A stretch of 64,000 bases of DNA from Prolixibacter denitrificans (GCF_003014495.1 NZ_PYGC01000002.1:62001-126000); one strand, 5' to 3'; numbered from the stretch's first letter, positions 26,011-34,947 are shown. A program made the numbers and translations. The notes: generated by a model from the letters alone, not told the origin.

Positions 26011-28020
26011 ATGCAGCTAACGCGAAAAAAGACCTTCCTCATCTTGCTGGTGGCCGTACTGTCCGCTTTCTGGCAGGTGGCCTTTTTTCGCAACACGCTC
26101 AAATGGGACGCGCTGGATATCTCCTTTCCGTGGCGGTTCATCATCACCGCTACAGCGTGGCATGGCGAGTTGCCGCTCTGGAATCCGTTCCAGTTTCTCG
26201 GTTTTTCGCAGCACAGCGACCCACAAACCTGGTATCCCATCTTCTGGCTTTTTGCCCTGGCGGGAAAATACACGCTTTACTCACTAAGCCTGGAGTTCCT
26301 GCTGCATATTTTTCTGGCCGGCTGGGGCATGTTTCGCTTGTCGCGAAGTCGTGGACTGCTTCCAGAAGTAGCACTTTTCTGCTCCATCGGGTACATGTTG
26401 TCGGGCTTCTTTGTGGGAAATGCCCAACATCTTGGTTGGATTGTCAGCGGAACCTGGCTGCCGTTCGTGCTCGAAGCCTATCTCCTTTTCCTGAAAAAGG
26501 GAAAACCGCGCCACTTAGCTTTGACGGTTCTTTATCTCTTTTTCCTGTTCACCGGGGGTTATCTCGCCTTTTTTGTCACCACCGTCTATATTCTGATCGG
26601 CATTTTTCTGTGGCGTACCTATCGGGAAATCCGAAACAAGAAATTTGCCCGACTGGCCAGCCAATGGAAAAACCACCTATTGCTCGGCGTACTCTTCGCT
26701 GCCGTCAGTGCTGTCGTGTGGGTTTCGCTGCTCGACCTGATACCGGCGATGCACCGCGGAAACGGTATTTCGCTGGAGCGGGCACTATCGGTTCCCTTTT
26801 ACCCAATCGACCTGCTATCACTCTTCTTCCCGGCAGCACAAAACTACAGCCGCACATTTTGGATTGGTGACCAGTCGATGATCAACGTTTACTTAGGCAT
26901 ACTGCCCATGATGCTGTTCGTTGCCTGGATTTTTGCCAAAGGAAAAAAACGAACCGAATGGTGGTATTTCGCGGCCGCTATTTTTTTTCTGGCCGTGTCG
27001 CTGGGACAAGGCCTGCCGTTACGGACGTGGCTTTATTACGCCCTGCCACTTTTCAACTATTTCCGCATTCCGGCCCTTTTCCGGCTGTTTTTCGTGTTTT
27101 TCAGCCTGCTTTTAGCAGGTTCATTACTTAACAGATTAATTAAATATGATAAGCGACGACTAGGGCAAATTATGTTAGTAAGCCTCTTCGTTTTTCCGGT
27201 TTTTGTTGCCCTTTTACTGTACACGCTTATTGGGAAACTTGAAAATGAGTCGCTTCATGCTATTTTCAGACAAGCACTCTTGCAGGAAGTGCTGATTTTC
27301 GTCCTTTGGCTAACCATAAACCGTTGGAAGAAGAAAAACTGGCGACTTGTTCTTCCCGGACTTATTTTCATCGACATGTTGTTTGCCGTTCAGAGCAACA
27401 TTCACATGTCAGTCATCGACGATTTCCGGCCAACTCAAACACAAGCCGAACTAAACCGGCTGCCCAAAGGTTTTCCATTTCCCGATTTGAATCAACGAAT
27501 TGCCACCGTTCGTCAGCGAACGCCTGATGTTCGTCCGCTGTGGCGAAATGTGCCAACTTTCTACAAGCAAATCAGTTTCGACGGATATTCGCCTTATCAG
27601 TATCGCACCTGGCTCGCATTTGAAGATTCGTCCGTTTTTCGGGACGTTATCGACCATCCATTGCTCTACTTCCGGAAGGAAAATGACAATGATTCAACCC
27701 AAATTTCCATCACCGGATTCGGTGCTAATTACCTCGAAGCGGATGTTTCGCTAAAGGGACCTTCTGAATTGATATATCTGCAGAATTTCAAAAACGGCTG
27801 GCAGGCTTTCATCGATGGGAAAGCGACAGAAATTCAACCGGCCTACAAAGCCTTGATGAAGATTTCGGTGCCAACCGGTGAACATCACATCCGGTTCCGC
27901 TACCATCCGACCAAAGTGTTGGCAGCTTTTGCGGTTTCAGCCATCAGCTTTTTGCTTTTGTTAGTTTGGCTCTTGTGGGACACTTTTCTGCGGAAGCGAA
28001 AAAAGAAAACGGTTGCCTGA
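26011..28020 (+). CDS. YfhO-like polytopic membrane protein
   Basis: These 669 residues hold about eleven hydrophobic helices and a C-terminal soluble domain (about residues 540-640, with ISVPTGEHHIRFRYHP) followed by a last helix and a basic tail (RKRKKKTVA). The early LPLWNPFQFLG, preceding the helices of a GT-C-like core, and the C-terminal 'YLQNFKNGWQAFIDG' type segment fit the YfhO family, thought to act on lipid-linked glycosyl groups. The exact substrate is unknown. It starts 9 bp after rdgB. Confidence 0.75.
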   Translation: MQLTRKKTFLILLVAVLSAFWQVAFFRNTLKWDALDISFPWRFIITATAWHGELPLWNPFQFLGFSQHSDPQTWYPIFWLFALAGKYTLYSLSLEFLLHIFLAGWGMFRLSRSRGLLPEVALFCSIGYMLSGFFVGNAQHLGWIVSGTWLPFVLEAYLLFLKKGKPRHLALTVLYLFFLFTGGYLAFFVTTVYILIGIFLWRTYREIRNKKFARLASQWKNHLLLGVLFAAVSAVVWVSLLDLIPAMHRGNGISLERALSVPFYPIDLLSLFFPAAQNYSRTFWIGDQSMINVYLGILPMMLFVAWIFAKGKKRTEWWYFAAAIFFLAVSLGQGLPLRTWLYYALPLFNYFRIPALFRLFFVFFSLLLAGSLLNRLIKYDKRRLGQIMLVSLFVFPVFVALLLYTLIGKLENESLHAIFRQALLQEVLIFVLWLTINRWKKKNWRLVLPGLIFIDMLFAVQSNIHMSVIDDFRPTQTQAELNRLPKGFPFPDLNQRIATVRQRTPDVRPLWRNVPTFYKQISFDGYSPYQYRTWLAFEDSSVFRDVIDHPLLYFRKENDNDSTQISITGFGANYLEADVSLKGPSELIYLQNFKNGWQAFIDGKATEIQPAYKALMKISVPTGEHHIRFRYHPTKVLAAFAVSAISFLLLLVWLLWDTFLRKRKKKTVA

Positions 28021-28062
28021 CGCGATTTTTTTAACTTGGGGCAAGAAAACAAACCTGACGGA

Positions 28063-30375
28063 ATGCACAAACGAATCTACTTCCTCCTGCTTTTACTGGT
28101 AACCGGAATCACCCAGGCCCAGGTGCCTTTGTACCACTGGCGATCGCATCTTTCGTTTAACGATGTGATAGCTGTGACCGAAGCCGACGGAAAAGTGTTC
28201 GCGGCTACCAGTCAGGGACTTTTCAGTTACAACCAAAGCGATAATAGTGTAGAGACCTTCACCCGGGTGGAAGGACTATCGGATGCCGGCATTTCAGCCA
28301 TTGGCTGGTCGGATGCGGCGGGCATACTGGTGATTGGTTATTCCAACGGCAACATCGATTTGCTGGACGGCGAAACCGTGCACAACATTTCCGCCATCAA
28401 ACGCAAAACCAATCTGACACGAAAGTCCATCAATCAAATCATTACCGACGGCAGCGATGCCTACCTCAGTTGTGGTTTCGGCATTGTAAAACTGAACCTG
28501 GAGAAACGGGAAATCAGCGAAACGTGGTTGATTGGGAGTGGCGGCGCTTCCGTCATGGTGGACGCGTTGGCCATCGACAACCAGTATTACTGGGCAGCCA
28601 CAGCAAGCGGAATTTACCGGGCGCGAAAGGATGAACCCAACCTGCAGGATTACGCCAACTGGGAACAGCAAACCTCGGTTCCGGGCAACACCGACGACTT
28701 CACCTCCATTGCTGCCTTTCAAAACGAAGTTTACGCTTTCGACAATACCGCCAAACAATTGTACCGATGGAACGGAAATTACTGGCAAACAGCGTTCACC
28801 GGCATGAATGATTGCTTGAACCTGACCAGCAGCAACGACCAACTGGTCATTACCCGAAGTGAGTCGGTTGATTTGTACAACGGCTCTTCGCTCTCGTCTA
28901 TCACCACCTATAGCCCCGAAATTGTGCAGTGGCAAACCATCTCTCCCTCCGACGCTTTTGCCGGAAGCAACGGTAATCTCTGGATCGGCGACAGCAAATT
29001 CGGGATGATTGAACGGACTAACGGCGGAAGCTTTCAGCAAATCATTCCGGATGGTCCATCCGATAATTTGGGCGCTTCACTCTCATCCGGCAACGGGACG
29101 GTATTTGCTGCGACCGGTTCCAAAAGCGGCGATGTATTCCTGCCCGCCGAAGTTCATCTTTTAAGCAACGGCGAGTGGCATACCATCAACGCCAACACCA
29201 CGAAGAATCTCGATAATGTAAATGACTTGGTCCGGGTGGCTTCCGTACCCGGAAATCCCGACAGGTTTTATGCCGCTTCATGGGGAAAAGGATTGATTGC
29301 TTTCGATATTCTCCAGGCAACGGAGCATTACGATCCATCGAACTCTCCACTTGAAGCCTATGGCGACAACCTGTGTTGGATTGGCGGCTTGTCGTTCGAC
29401 CGGAATAACAACCTCTGGATGACTAACGCATTGGTCGAGCACCAGGTAAAAGTGCTGAAAGAAGACGGAAACTGGGCGAGTCTGAAATATCCGGGACTGG
29501 AAAGCACCGACAATTTTGTGGGCGATATTCTGGCTACGAAATCAGGCATCAAATGGGTTATCATCACGAATGTGGGTTTGTTTGCCTTCGACGACAACCG
29601 CACCATAGACGACCAGACCGACGACAAATACCGGAAGCTGACCGTGAGAAGCGTTTTCTCCAACAACGAAACCTCCATTTCCAAGCTCTATTCCAACATC
29701 CAGTGCATGGCCGAAGATCAGGATGGTGCCTTATGGGTCGGAACCGGAAAAGGCGTGGTGGAATATTACAATCCCGATAAGGTGTTCGACACGTCCGACT
29801 TTTACGGCATTCAACCCGGCGTTGATTTGGGCGACGGTCTCTATCACCCGCTGCTGGAAAAAGAAGTGGTGACCTCCATTGCGGTGGACGGCGGCAACCG
29901 GAAATGGTTCGGAACGAAGAATTCCGGCACGTTTCTCTTTTCGGATGACGGGCAAACACTCATTCGCCATTTCAATACCGAAAATTCGCCCCTTCTCTCC
30001 AACAATATCAAGTCGATAACCATCAATGCGAAAAACGGCGAAGTATTCTTTGCTACCGACTATGGCATTCAGTCGTACATGAGCGATGCATCGGGTGGTA
30101 ACCAAACATTCGCCAACGTATATGTGTTTCCCAACCCGGTGAGGGAAACGTACCACGGCGATATTACCATCGATGGTTTAATGGACCAGTCGACCGTGAA
30201 GATTACCGACATTGCCGGCAACCTGGTTTTCCAAACCACTTCTAATGGTGGCCGGGCTATCTGGAATGGAAAAGATTCTTACGGACGCCGGGTGAACACC
30301 GGTGTGTACCTGGTCTTCTGCTCCGACCAGAACGGCGACCAGAGTTTCGTGACCAAACTCCTTTTTATCCGGTAA
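28063..30375 (+). CDS. porZ: PorZ-like type IX secretion protein
   Basis: This 770-residue protein has signal MHKRIYFLLLLLVTGITQAQ. Two beta-propeller-like domains are built from short repeats (GKVFAATSQGLFSYN, LWIGDSKFGMIERT, LWVGTGKGVVEYYN), and a C-terminal T9SS sorting domain starts at about FPNPVRETY. Length and layout match Porphyromonas PorZ (about 776 residues), part of the T9SS attachment complex that delivers anionic LPS. The opening VPLYHWRSHLSFNDVIAV is also PorZ-like. The frame is open from a TTG at 28036, but the ATG at 28063 begins a proper signal peptide. recO follows 3 bp later. A generic two-component-propeller surface protein is the alternative. Confidence 0.78.
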   Translation: MHKRIYFLLLLLVTGITQAQVPLYHWRSHLSFNDVIAVTEADGKVFAATSQGLFSYNQSDNSVETFTRVEGLSDAGISAIGWSDAAGILVIGYSNGNIDLLDGETVHNISAIKRKTNLTRKSINQIITDGSDAYLSCGFGIVKLNLEKREISETWLIGSGGASVMVDALAIDNQYYWAATASGIYRARKDEPNLQDYANWEQQTSVPGNTDDFTSIAAFQNEVYAFDNTAKQLYRWNGNYWQTAFTGMNDCLNLTSSNDQLVITRSESVDLYNGSSLSSITTYSPEIVQWQTISPSDAFAGSNGNLWIGDSKFGMIERTNGGSFQQIIPDGPSDNLGASLSSGNGTVFAATGSKSGDVFLPAEVHLLSNGEWHTINANTTKNLDNVNDLVRVASVPGNPDRFYAASWGKGLIAFDILQATEHYDPSNSPLEAYGDNLCWIGGLSFDRNNNLWMTNALVEHQVKVLKEDGNWASLKYPGLESTDNFVGDILATKSGIKWVIITNVGLFAFDDNRTIDDQTDDKYRKLTVRSVFSNNETSISKLYSNIQCMAEDQDGALWVGTGKGVVEYYNPDKVFDTSDFYGIQPGVDLGDGLYHPLLEKEVVTSIAVDGGNRKWFGTKNSGTFLFSDDGQTLIRHFNTENSPLLSNNIKSITINAKNGEVFFATDYGIQSYMSDASGGNQTFANVYVFPNPVRETYHGDITIDGLMDQSTVKITDIAGNLVFQTTSNGGRAIWNGKDSYGRRVNTGVYLVFCSDQNGDQSFVTKLLFIR

Positions 30376-30378
30376 ACC

Positions 30379-31104
30379 ATGCAACAGAAAACACGCGCCA
30401 TCGTCCTCCATTACCTTCGCTACGGCGAAACCAGCATGATTGTCACGCTGTACACCGAAGCGTTCGGGCGGATGTCGTTCATGATGCAGGGCGTTCGCGG
30501 AAAAAAGTCGCGCAGCAAAGCCAACCTGTTACAGCCGCTCTTCCTGCTCGATATGGAAGTATCGTACAAGCCGGGCCGCGAATTGCAGCGCGTGAAAGAG
30601 ATGCGCAATGCCGTGCCTTACTCTTCCATTCCATTCGAAATCGGGAAATCGACACAGGCGATGTTCCTCTCGGAAATCCTCTACAAGGTGTTGCAGGAAG
30701 AAGAACCGCGCCCCGAACTGTTTGAATTTCTGTTTCACGCGGTACAATACCTTGATTTGGCGACCGAAGGAACCGCCAACTTCCACCTGGTATTTCTCTT
30801 GCAGTTTGCCCGCTATCTGGGCTTCGGACCGAGGGACAATTATTCCGAAGAAAAACCGTATTTCGACTTGCGCAACGGCGTGTTTGTCACCATGCCACCT
30901 CCGCATTCCGAGTACCTTCGCAAGGACGAAAGCCGCCTGTTCGCGAAGCTGATTCACGTGAATTTCGACTCGCTCGAAACGCTGAAACTCGATCACAAAT
31001 TACGCGACCGCTACCTCGAAGCACTCCTCGACTATTTCAGTTTGCATCTCGGGAGCACCATCCACATTAAATCCCTCCCGGTACTAAGGGAATTATTTTC
31101 GTAG
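30379..31104 (+). CDS. recO: DNA repair protein RecO
   Basis: This 241-residue protein loads RecA onto SSB-coated single-stranded DNA together with RecR. The N-terminal OB fold is recognisable by TRAIVLHYLRYGETSMIVTLYT and GRMSFMMQGVRGKKS, followed by the helical C-terminal domain (MFLSEILYKVLQEEEP, LLQFARYLGFGPRDNY). The Cys zinc site of some RecO proteins is absent, which is common. It starts 3 bp after porZ, so they are translationally coupled. Confidence 0.92.
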   Translation: MQQKTRAIVLHYLRYGETSMIVTLYTEAFGRMSFMMQGVRGKKSRSKANLLQPLFLLDMEVSYKPGRELQRVKEMRNAVPYSSIPFEIGKSTQAMFLSEILYKVLQEEEPRPELFEFLFHAVQYLDLATEGTANFHLVFLLQFARYLGFGPRDNYSEEKPYFDLRNGVFVTMPPPHSEYLRKDESRLFAKLIHVNFDSLETLKLDHKLRDRYLEALLDYFSLHLGSTIHIKSLPVLRELFS

Positions 31105-31170
31105 CATAATCTTCACACAAGCGTTTTCTCTTCCCGAAAAATCAAGTAAATTGTAGGTGTAAAAAGGCTG

Positions 31171-31199
31171 TTGCGCCTTCCAAATAATTACTACTTTTG
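31171..31199 (+). promoter_or_regulatory. candidate promoter of the aminotransferase-like gene
   Basis: TTG at 31171-31173, an 18-bp spacer and TACTTTTG at 31192-31199 match the -33/-7 consensus. It is 24 bp before the start codon. Confidence 0.5.
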
Positions 31200-31222
31200 A
31201 CCCCAATCTTCTAAAAGAATAT

Positions 31223-32383
31223 ATGGTTTCATCAAAATTGCCAACATCAAGAAGAAGTATCATTGCGACGATGACTGACTTGGCAAAAGAACATAACGCC
31301 ATTGACCTCGCCCTGTCGGTTTCTGATCTTCCCAGCCCGGAACAGCTCGTTAAGCTGATGCATAAATATGTATCGGAAGGATACAACCATTATGCGCCCA
31401 TGGAGGGAATCGAGCCGCTGCGCCGCGTTATTGTCGACCGCATTAAGCAACTACACAACAAAGAATACAATCCGAACACCGAAATCACCATCACCGCCGG
31501 ATCTACGCAAGCCATGGCTACCACCATCAGTGCGATGATTAAGGAAGGCGAAGAGGTGTTGTTGTTCGAACCGGTTTCGGAATCCTACATCTCGGCCATC
31601 GAGCTGAATGGCGGACGTCCGGTGTACGTGAATCTGAAGAAGCCCGATTTCCATATCGACTGGGACGAGGTGAAGAAGCTGATGAACGCCAAAACCCGGA
31701 TGATCATCATCAACAACCCGCAGAACCCTACCGGCAGGGTGATGAACGAAGAGGACATCAACCAGTTGAAACGGCTGACCAATGGAACGCGGATTGTGAT
31801 TCTGGCCAACGAGATTTTCGAACACATTGTATTCGACGATGAGAAACACCGCAGCATGTCGTCGGTTCCCGAACTGGCGGAACGCAGCATCGTGGTTTCC
31901 TCTTTCGGACCAGTGTACAAAATCAGTGGCTGGGGAATTGCCTACGTGGTGGGCCCTGAAAAACTGATGAGCGAATTCCGGAAAATCCAGCAATTCCAGG
32001 GATACAGCGTCAACACGCCCGGACAGTTTGCGCTGGCCGAATTTCTCGAAGAGGATAACAAATACGAAGAGATTGCGGATTTCTACCAGGGCCGGCGAAA
32101 CTATTTCAACCGCCTGATGAGCGAAAGCAATTTCGAAATCATTCCGGCCACCGGAACCTATTACGAAATTCTCGATTACAGCAATATTTCCGACGAAACC
32201 GACGTGGAGTTTGCCATGCGGTTGGTGAAGGAATACGGTGTTTCGGTGCTGCCGCTTTCGGCTTTCCGGCACGAGAAAACCAAGTCAAGGATGCTGCGCA
32301 TTTGCTTTGCCCGCAATAACGATGTGCTGGAAGAAGCAGCCAAACGTTTGTGCGCTGTTCCGGTGTTGGATCCGGCGAGGTAA
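31223..32383 (+). CDS. aminotransferase-fold protein lacking PLP-binding residues (probable pseudoenzyme)
   Basis: These 386 residues align along their length with fold-type I aminotransferases of the methionine/kynurenine aminotransferase (YbdL) group. NHYAPMEGIEPLR, ITAGSTQAM, NNPQNPTG and the C-terminal substrate Arg (MLRICFAR) are all kept. The cofactor site is not. The family's SDEVY, whose Asp holds the PLP ring nitrogen and Tyr the ring oxygen, reads ANEIF (N196, F199). The Schiff-base lysine of SSFGKT is Pro (SSFGPV, P230). The Lys of the usual GWKVG, near the phosphate, is Gly238. K233 lies three residues away and could only substitute with rearrangement. The frame is intact with no sign of decay. 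A regulatory or binding role is more likely than transamination (inference). It is flanked by its own promoter and terminator. Confidence 0.8.
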   Translation: MVSSKLPTSRRSIIATMTDLAKEHNAIDLALSVSDLPSPEQLVKLMHKYVSEGYNHYAPMEGIEPLRRVIVDRIKQLHNKEYNPNTEITITAGSTQAMATTISAMIKEGEEVLLFEPVSESYISAIELNGGRPVYVNLKKPDFHIDWDEVKKLMNAKTRMIIINNPQNPTGRVMNEEDINQLKRLTNGTRIVILANEIFEHIVFDDEKHRSMSSVPELAERSIVVSSFGPVYKISGWGIAYVVGPEKLMSEFRKIQQFQGYSVNTPGQFALAEFLEEDNKYEEIADFYQGRRNYFNRLMSESNFEIIPATGTYYEILDYSNISDETDVEFAMRLVKEYGVSVLPLSAFRHEKTKSRMLRICFARNNDVLEEAAKRLCAVPVLDPAR

Positions 32384-32399
32384 TTGCCAACCGCCCGGC

Positions 32400-32429
32400 T
32401 TGTCTGTAACTGATTTTTATCTATTTTTG
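32400..32429 (+). promoter_or_regulatory. promoter of tRNA-Arg
   Basis: TTG at 32400-32402, a 19-bp spacer and TATTTTTG at 32422-32429 fit the consensus very well. It lies 27 bp upstream of the tRNA 5' end. Confidence 0.6.
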
Positions 32430-32454
32430 CACTGCCCGAGCGCAGTGTTTTTTA
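32430..32454 (+). terminator. terminator of the aminotransferase-like gene, overlapping the tRNA promoter region
   Basis: CACTGC (32430-32435) pairs with GCAGTG (32442-32447) and is followed by six T residues. The hairpin begins immediately after the tRNA promoter's -7 box. Confidence 0.65.
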
Positions 32455-32455
32455 T

Positions 32456-32527
32456 GGCCCCATAGTTCAAGGGATAGAACGACAGTTTCCTAAACTGTAG
32501 ATCCAGGTTCGAGTCCTGGTGGGGCTA
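32456..32527 (+). tRNA. tRNA-Arg (anticodon CCU)
   Basis: The 72-nt cloverleaf has a 7-bp acceptor stem GGCCCCA/TGGGGCT (G-U first pair), D stem GTTC/GAAC, anticodon stem ACAGT/ACTGT around the loop TTCCTAA, a 4-nt variable region, T stem CCAGG/CCTGG with loop TTCGAGT, and discriminator A. The 3' CCA is not encoded. Its 3' end is the integration target of the element that follows. Confidence 0.95.
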
Positions 32528-32528
32528 C
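32519..32528 (+). repeat. left attachment core (attL)
   Basis: GTGGGGCTAC at the end of tRNA-Arg is identical to 39348-39357. Confidence 0.75.
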
Positions 32529-32529
32529 T

Positions 32530-32566
32530 GAGGAGTAGTATATTTATGCTACTCCTCTTGTTTTTA
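32530..32566 (+). terminator. element-supplied terminator after tRNA-Arg
   Basis: The 9-bp stem GAGGAGTAG/CTACTCCTC (32530-32538 with 32549-32557) is followed by TTGTTTTT. It lies inside the element, so it replaces the tRNA's displaced terminator. Confidence 0.75.
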
Positions 32567-32651
32567 AGGCGGTTTGTATATACCTTTCTTTCGATTTTAC
32601 CGCAAAATCACCGCAAATTAATCTACAAACCGCAAAAAAACGACAAAGAAA

Positions 32652-33812
32652 ATGAGCGTTATAACTAACTTAGGAAAGGTCAGAAATGATGGAACAGCCC
32701 CTGTTTACATTGTGACCTATGTAAATCGCGATAGAGTTCAATTTCTCACCCATGTATATTGCCATCCGGATAAGTTCGATAAAGTTAAAGGGAGAGTGAA
32801 AGGCAGAGGCAAAAGGGTTAATCAGCAAAACCTTATAATTGAAAATTGTAGATCCAGATTGAATAAGGTGTTTATTGATTATGAATTGCAGAATAAGAAA
32901 CTTACTCCCAAATTGCTAAAGAATGAGTACAACAACCCAGCACTGAGAATCGATTTTCACAAATTTCTGGAAGAGGCTATTAAAGAAAGAAAAGATGAAT
33001 CCGCTCCTCGAACCATTGCCCGGGATGAAGTCTTTCAGCGTCGACTGAAGGAATTTCGGAAAGAAATAGCATTCTCCGAGATTGATGCAGAATTTATTGA
33101 ATTGTTCCGTCGTTGGCTGAAAAAGGAGCATAAGAATGAGACAAACACCCTCCATAAACAGTTAAAAATTTTCCGGCTGTATCTGAATATCGCAAAAAGG
33201 AAGGGTATCATCAAAGAGAACCCGTTTGTGTCCATCAGGGTGAAGAAGCAAAAAACGGATCGGGTATTCCTGGAAGAAGATGAACTGCAGGAGCTCTGGG
33301 AAAGTTACCTAGAAGGAAAGTACATCGACAGTCCAGCCAAACACACAGTTTTGCGACATTTTCTGTTTATGTGCTTCACGGGTATGGACCACGGGGGATT
33401 AAGAGAATCGGTTCGTTTTGATAATATTTTCGGGAACACATTGGTTTTCGTCCGGGAAAAAACCATGACACAGAAAAAGGAAACCACCAAACTTCCCCTT
33501 ACGAGTAAAGCGATTCGTCTGATTGACGATGAAGGAAAGAAGGATGGAAATTGTTTTGCAGCTTACACAGAACCCAGAATGAACAAGGTTTTGAAGCAAA
33601 TTGCAGAAGACCACAAAATAAATAAGAGGGTTACCACCCATGTCGGCCGTCACACATTCGCAACGCTATTTATCCAGAAGACCGCGGATGTGGCAACGCT
33701 TCAAAAACTGTTAGGACATTCCAGCATTACCACGACTATGGTTTATGTCCATATTACTGACCAGCAAATCAATAAACAGATGAAACAGTTCGATGAACTG
33801 ATTGATTTCTGA
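32652..33812 (+). CDS. tyrosine-recombinase integrase
   Basis: This 386-residue site-specific recombinase has an N-terminal arm-binding-like domain (residues 1-100), a SAM-like core-binding domain (about 105-200), and a C-terminal catalytic domain. HVGRHTFATLF carries the His and Arg of the second box, LLGHSSITTTMVYVHI carries the later His and the nucleophilic Tyr. The first catalytic Arg (normally in TGLR) is absent, reading CFTGMDHGG. This loss is known in the IntDOT group of Bacteroidota integrases. It lies 124 bp inside attL, transcribed away from the tRNA, as expected for the enzyme that placed this element. Confidence 0.92.
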   Translation: MSVITNLGKVRNDGTAPVYIVTYVNRDRVQFLTHVYCHPDKFDKVKGRVKGRGKRVNQQNLIIENCRSRLNKVFIDYELQNKKLTPKLLKNEYNNPALRIDFHKFLEEAIKERKDESAPRTIARDEVFQRRLKEFRKEIAFSEIDAEFIELFRRWLKKEHKNETNTLHKQLKIFRLYLNIAKRKGIIKENPFVSIRVKKQKTDRVFLEEDELQELWESYLEGKYIDSPAKHTVLRHFLFMCFTGMDHGGLRESVRFDNIFGNTLVFVREKTMTQKKETTKLPLTSKAIRLIDDEGKKDGNCFAAYTEPRMNKVLKQIAEDHKINKRVTTHVGRHTFATLFIQKTADVATLQKLLGHSSITTTMVYVHITDQQINKQMKQFDELIDF

Positions 33813-33829
33813 TTTAATGAGACTGGAGG

Positions 33830-33865
33830 TCCCCAGCTGGCAACATTGCGACAGCTGGGGATTTT
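33830..33865. terminator. bidirectional terminator between integrase and the reverse cluster
   Basis: A perfect 10-bp stem TCCCCAGCTG/CAGCTGGGGA is followed by TTTT on the + strand. It lies 17 bp after the integrase stop and overlaps the end of the convergent gene. Confidence 0.75.
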
Positions 33866-34241
33866 AGCTTTGCCAAAAGTACGCGATTACCAGGACAGCC
33901 AAGCCCAGGTAAATATAAGACGAGACATCCTGTTGTGAGGTTCCGGAGCTGGCCCCATCGAGCTGGGCCGACTGATAATCTCTCTGGGCATTCATGTAAT
34001 CCAGGTTCTCAACGGTATCAATTCCAGAAACGATGCTGTCGCGATACTGTACCGCTCTTTCCCAATCTGCATAGGCCTGATTCATCGGTTTCAGAAAGTG
34101 TCTTTTCGCATATCCTTCATGACCCTTTGACACGCTTCCATCGTATCTTTCTTTTCGTTGTAAGTAGACATTCCAGGCGTCAACAATTGCCTGTTCGGCC
34201 GCTTGGATATCGGCACCGGTGTAATTCATAATATCATTCAT
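33864..34241 (-). CDS. small protein with C-terminal membrane helix
   Basis: This 125-residue protein is helical and Tyr/Ala-rich. Its C-terminal hydrophobic helix is SSYIYLGLAVLVIAYFWQS with no signal peptide, so it would be tail-anchored. I recognise no family. Candidate ATGs are at 34241 and 34229. In a phage-like element it could be a virion membrane or structural protein (inference only). Confidence 0.65.
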   Translation of the reverse strand: MNDIMNYTGADIQAAEQAIVDAWNVYLQRKERYDGSVSKGHEGYAKRHFLKPMNQAYADWERAVQYRDSIVSGIDTVENLDYMNAQRDYQSAQLDGASSGTSQQDVSSYIYLGLAVLVIAYFWQS

Positions 34242-34355
34242 TTTTTGATTTGAATTTGTTGTTTACACAAATATAGGGGTGAAGAAACATCCAACCTGTT
34301 GAATACTACTGTTTACTCCCAATATTTATATGAAGTTGGGCCGGTTCCTGGACAT

Positions 34356-34390
34356 AAAAAAAGGTCTACCGATTTGGAAGACCCTTTTTT
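34356..34390 (-). terminator. terminator of the 34408 gene
   Basis: GGTCT/AGACC flanked by A and T runs on both sides makes a hairpin usable on both strands. It is 18 bp after the reverse-strand stop codon. Confidence 0.65.
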
Positions 34391-34407
34391 ATGCGTTTTT
34401 CATGAAT

Positions 34408-34653
34408 TTACTTCTTTTTCATCTTGTTAAGAAAAACTTTTGTAGCAACGACAGTGGAAATAGCGTCAAATTTATCCCTTGCAGTAAATTCGTCAATATT
34501 TGCCAGAGAAATTAAATCGATGACCTTATTCAATGAATTAATAGTTGCATCAATAACAATGTTTTCTTCTTTCTGGTAAAACTTGATTTCTTCAATTGCT
34601 TCTTTAGAAAGCTCTATCCCGTTAACCTTTAACGTTTCATTTGTCTGTTCCAT
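34408..34653 (-). CDS. small hypothetical protein
   Basis: The 81-residue protein is predicted helical (KVNGIELSKEAIEEIKFYQK, then NSLNKVIDLISLANID) with a basic end (LNKMKKK). I chose the ATG at 34653, because upstream sequence to 34770 translates to hydrophobic AT-rich noise and lies in the promoter region. It is divergent from the ribbon-helix-helix gene. Family unknown. Confidence 0.6.
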   Translation of the reverse strand: MEQTNETLKVNGIELSKEAIEEIKFYQKEENIVIDATINSLNKVIDLISLANIDEFTARDKFDAISTVVATKVFLNKMKKK

Positions 34654-34788
34654 AACTGAATTATTAATTGATTCATGCTGTAAATTTATAAAATAATATA
34701 TTATAATAAAACAAATGTATAATAAATATATTATGACATATGATATTATTATATTATTTTCGTAGTACAAACAAATATTAAATACCTT
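34654..34788. promoter_or_regulatory. very AT-rich divergent promoter/operator region
   Basis: TAATATATTA (34694-34703) is palindromic. A near copy, AAATATATTA, lies about 30 bp away near 34724, and a related TTATTATATTATT stretch is near 34747. Sites repeated every few helical turns between a divergent ribbon-helix-helix gene and its neighbour suggest an autoregulated operator. Confidence 0.4.
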
Positions 34789-34947
34789 ATGACAAAGTCA
34801 GCCAAAACAATCACCGTTGATGAGGTTATCTGGGACAAGGTCAAAGAACAGGCCAAGAAGGAGAATCGTCCCATTAGTAATTTCGTGGAAACAGTCCTTA
34901 TTCGGTATTTCGATGAAATTGAAAAGAGTAAAGAACCCGGCCAATAA
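34789..34947 (+). CDS. ribbon-helix-helix (CopG/Arc-like) small protein
   Basis: The 52-residue protein has an N-terminal strand (AKTITVDEVIWDKVKEQAKK) followed by two helices (ENRPISNFVETVLIRYFDEIE), the pattern of ribbon-helix-helix DNA-binding dimers. It would normally repress from an adjacent operator. No toxin gene follows, so I do not call it an antitoxin. The terminator hairpin starts within its last codons and carries the stop codon in its loop. Confidence 0.65.
   Translation: MTKSAKTITVDEVIWDKVKEQAKKENRPISNFVETVLIRYFDEIEKSKEPGQ

Noticed and set aside
32652-33812. Inactive integrase because the first catalytic Arg is missing
   Set aside because: Loss of this Arg is a known feature of active IntDOT-type integrases, and the other catalytic residues are present.
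34789-34947. Antitoxin of a toxin-antitoxin pair
   Set aside because: The ribbon-helix-helix fold fits, but no toxin-like gene follows or overlaps it.
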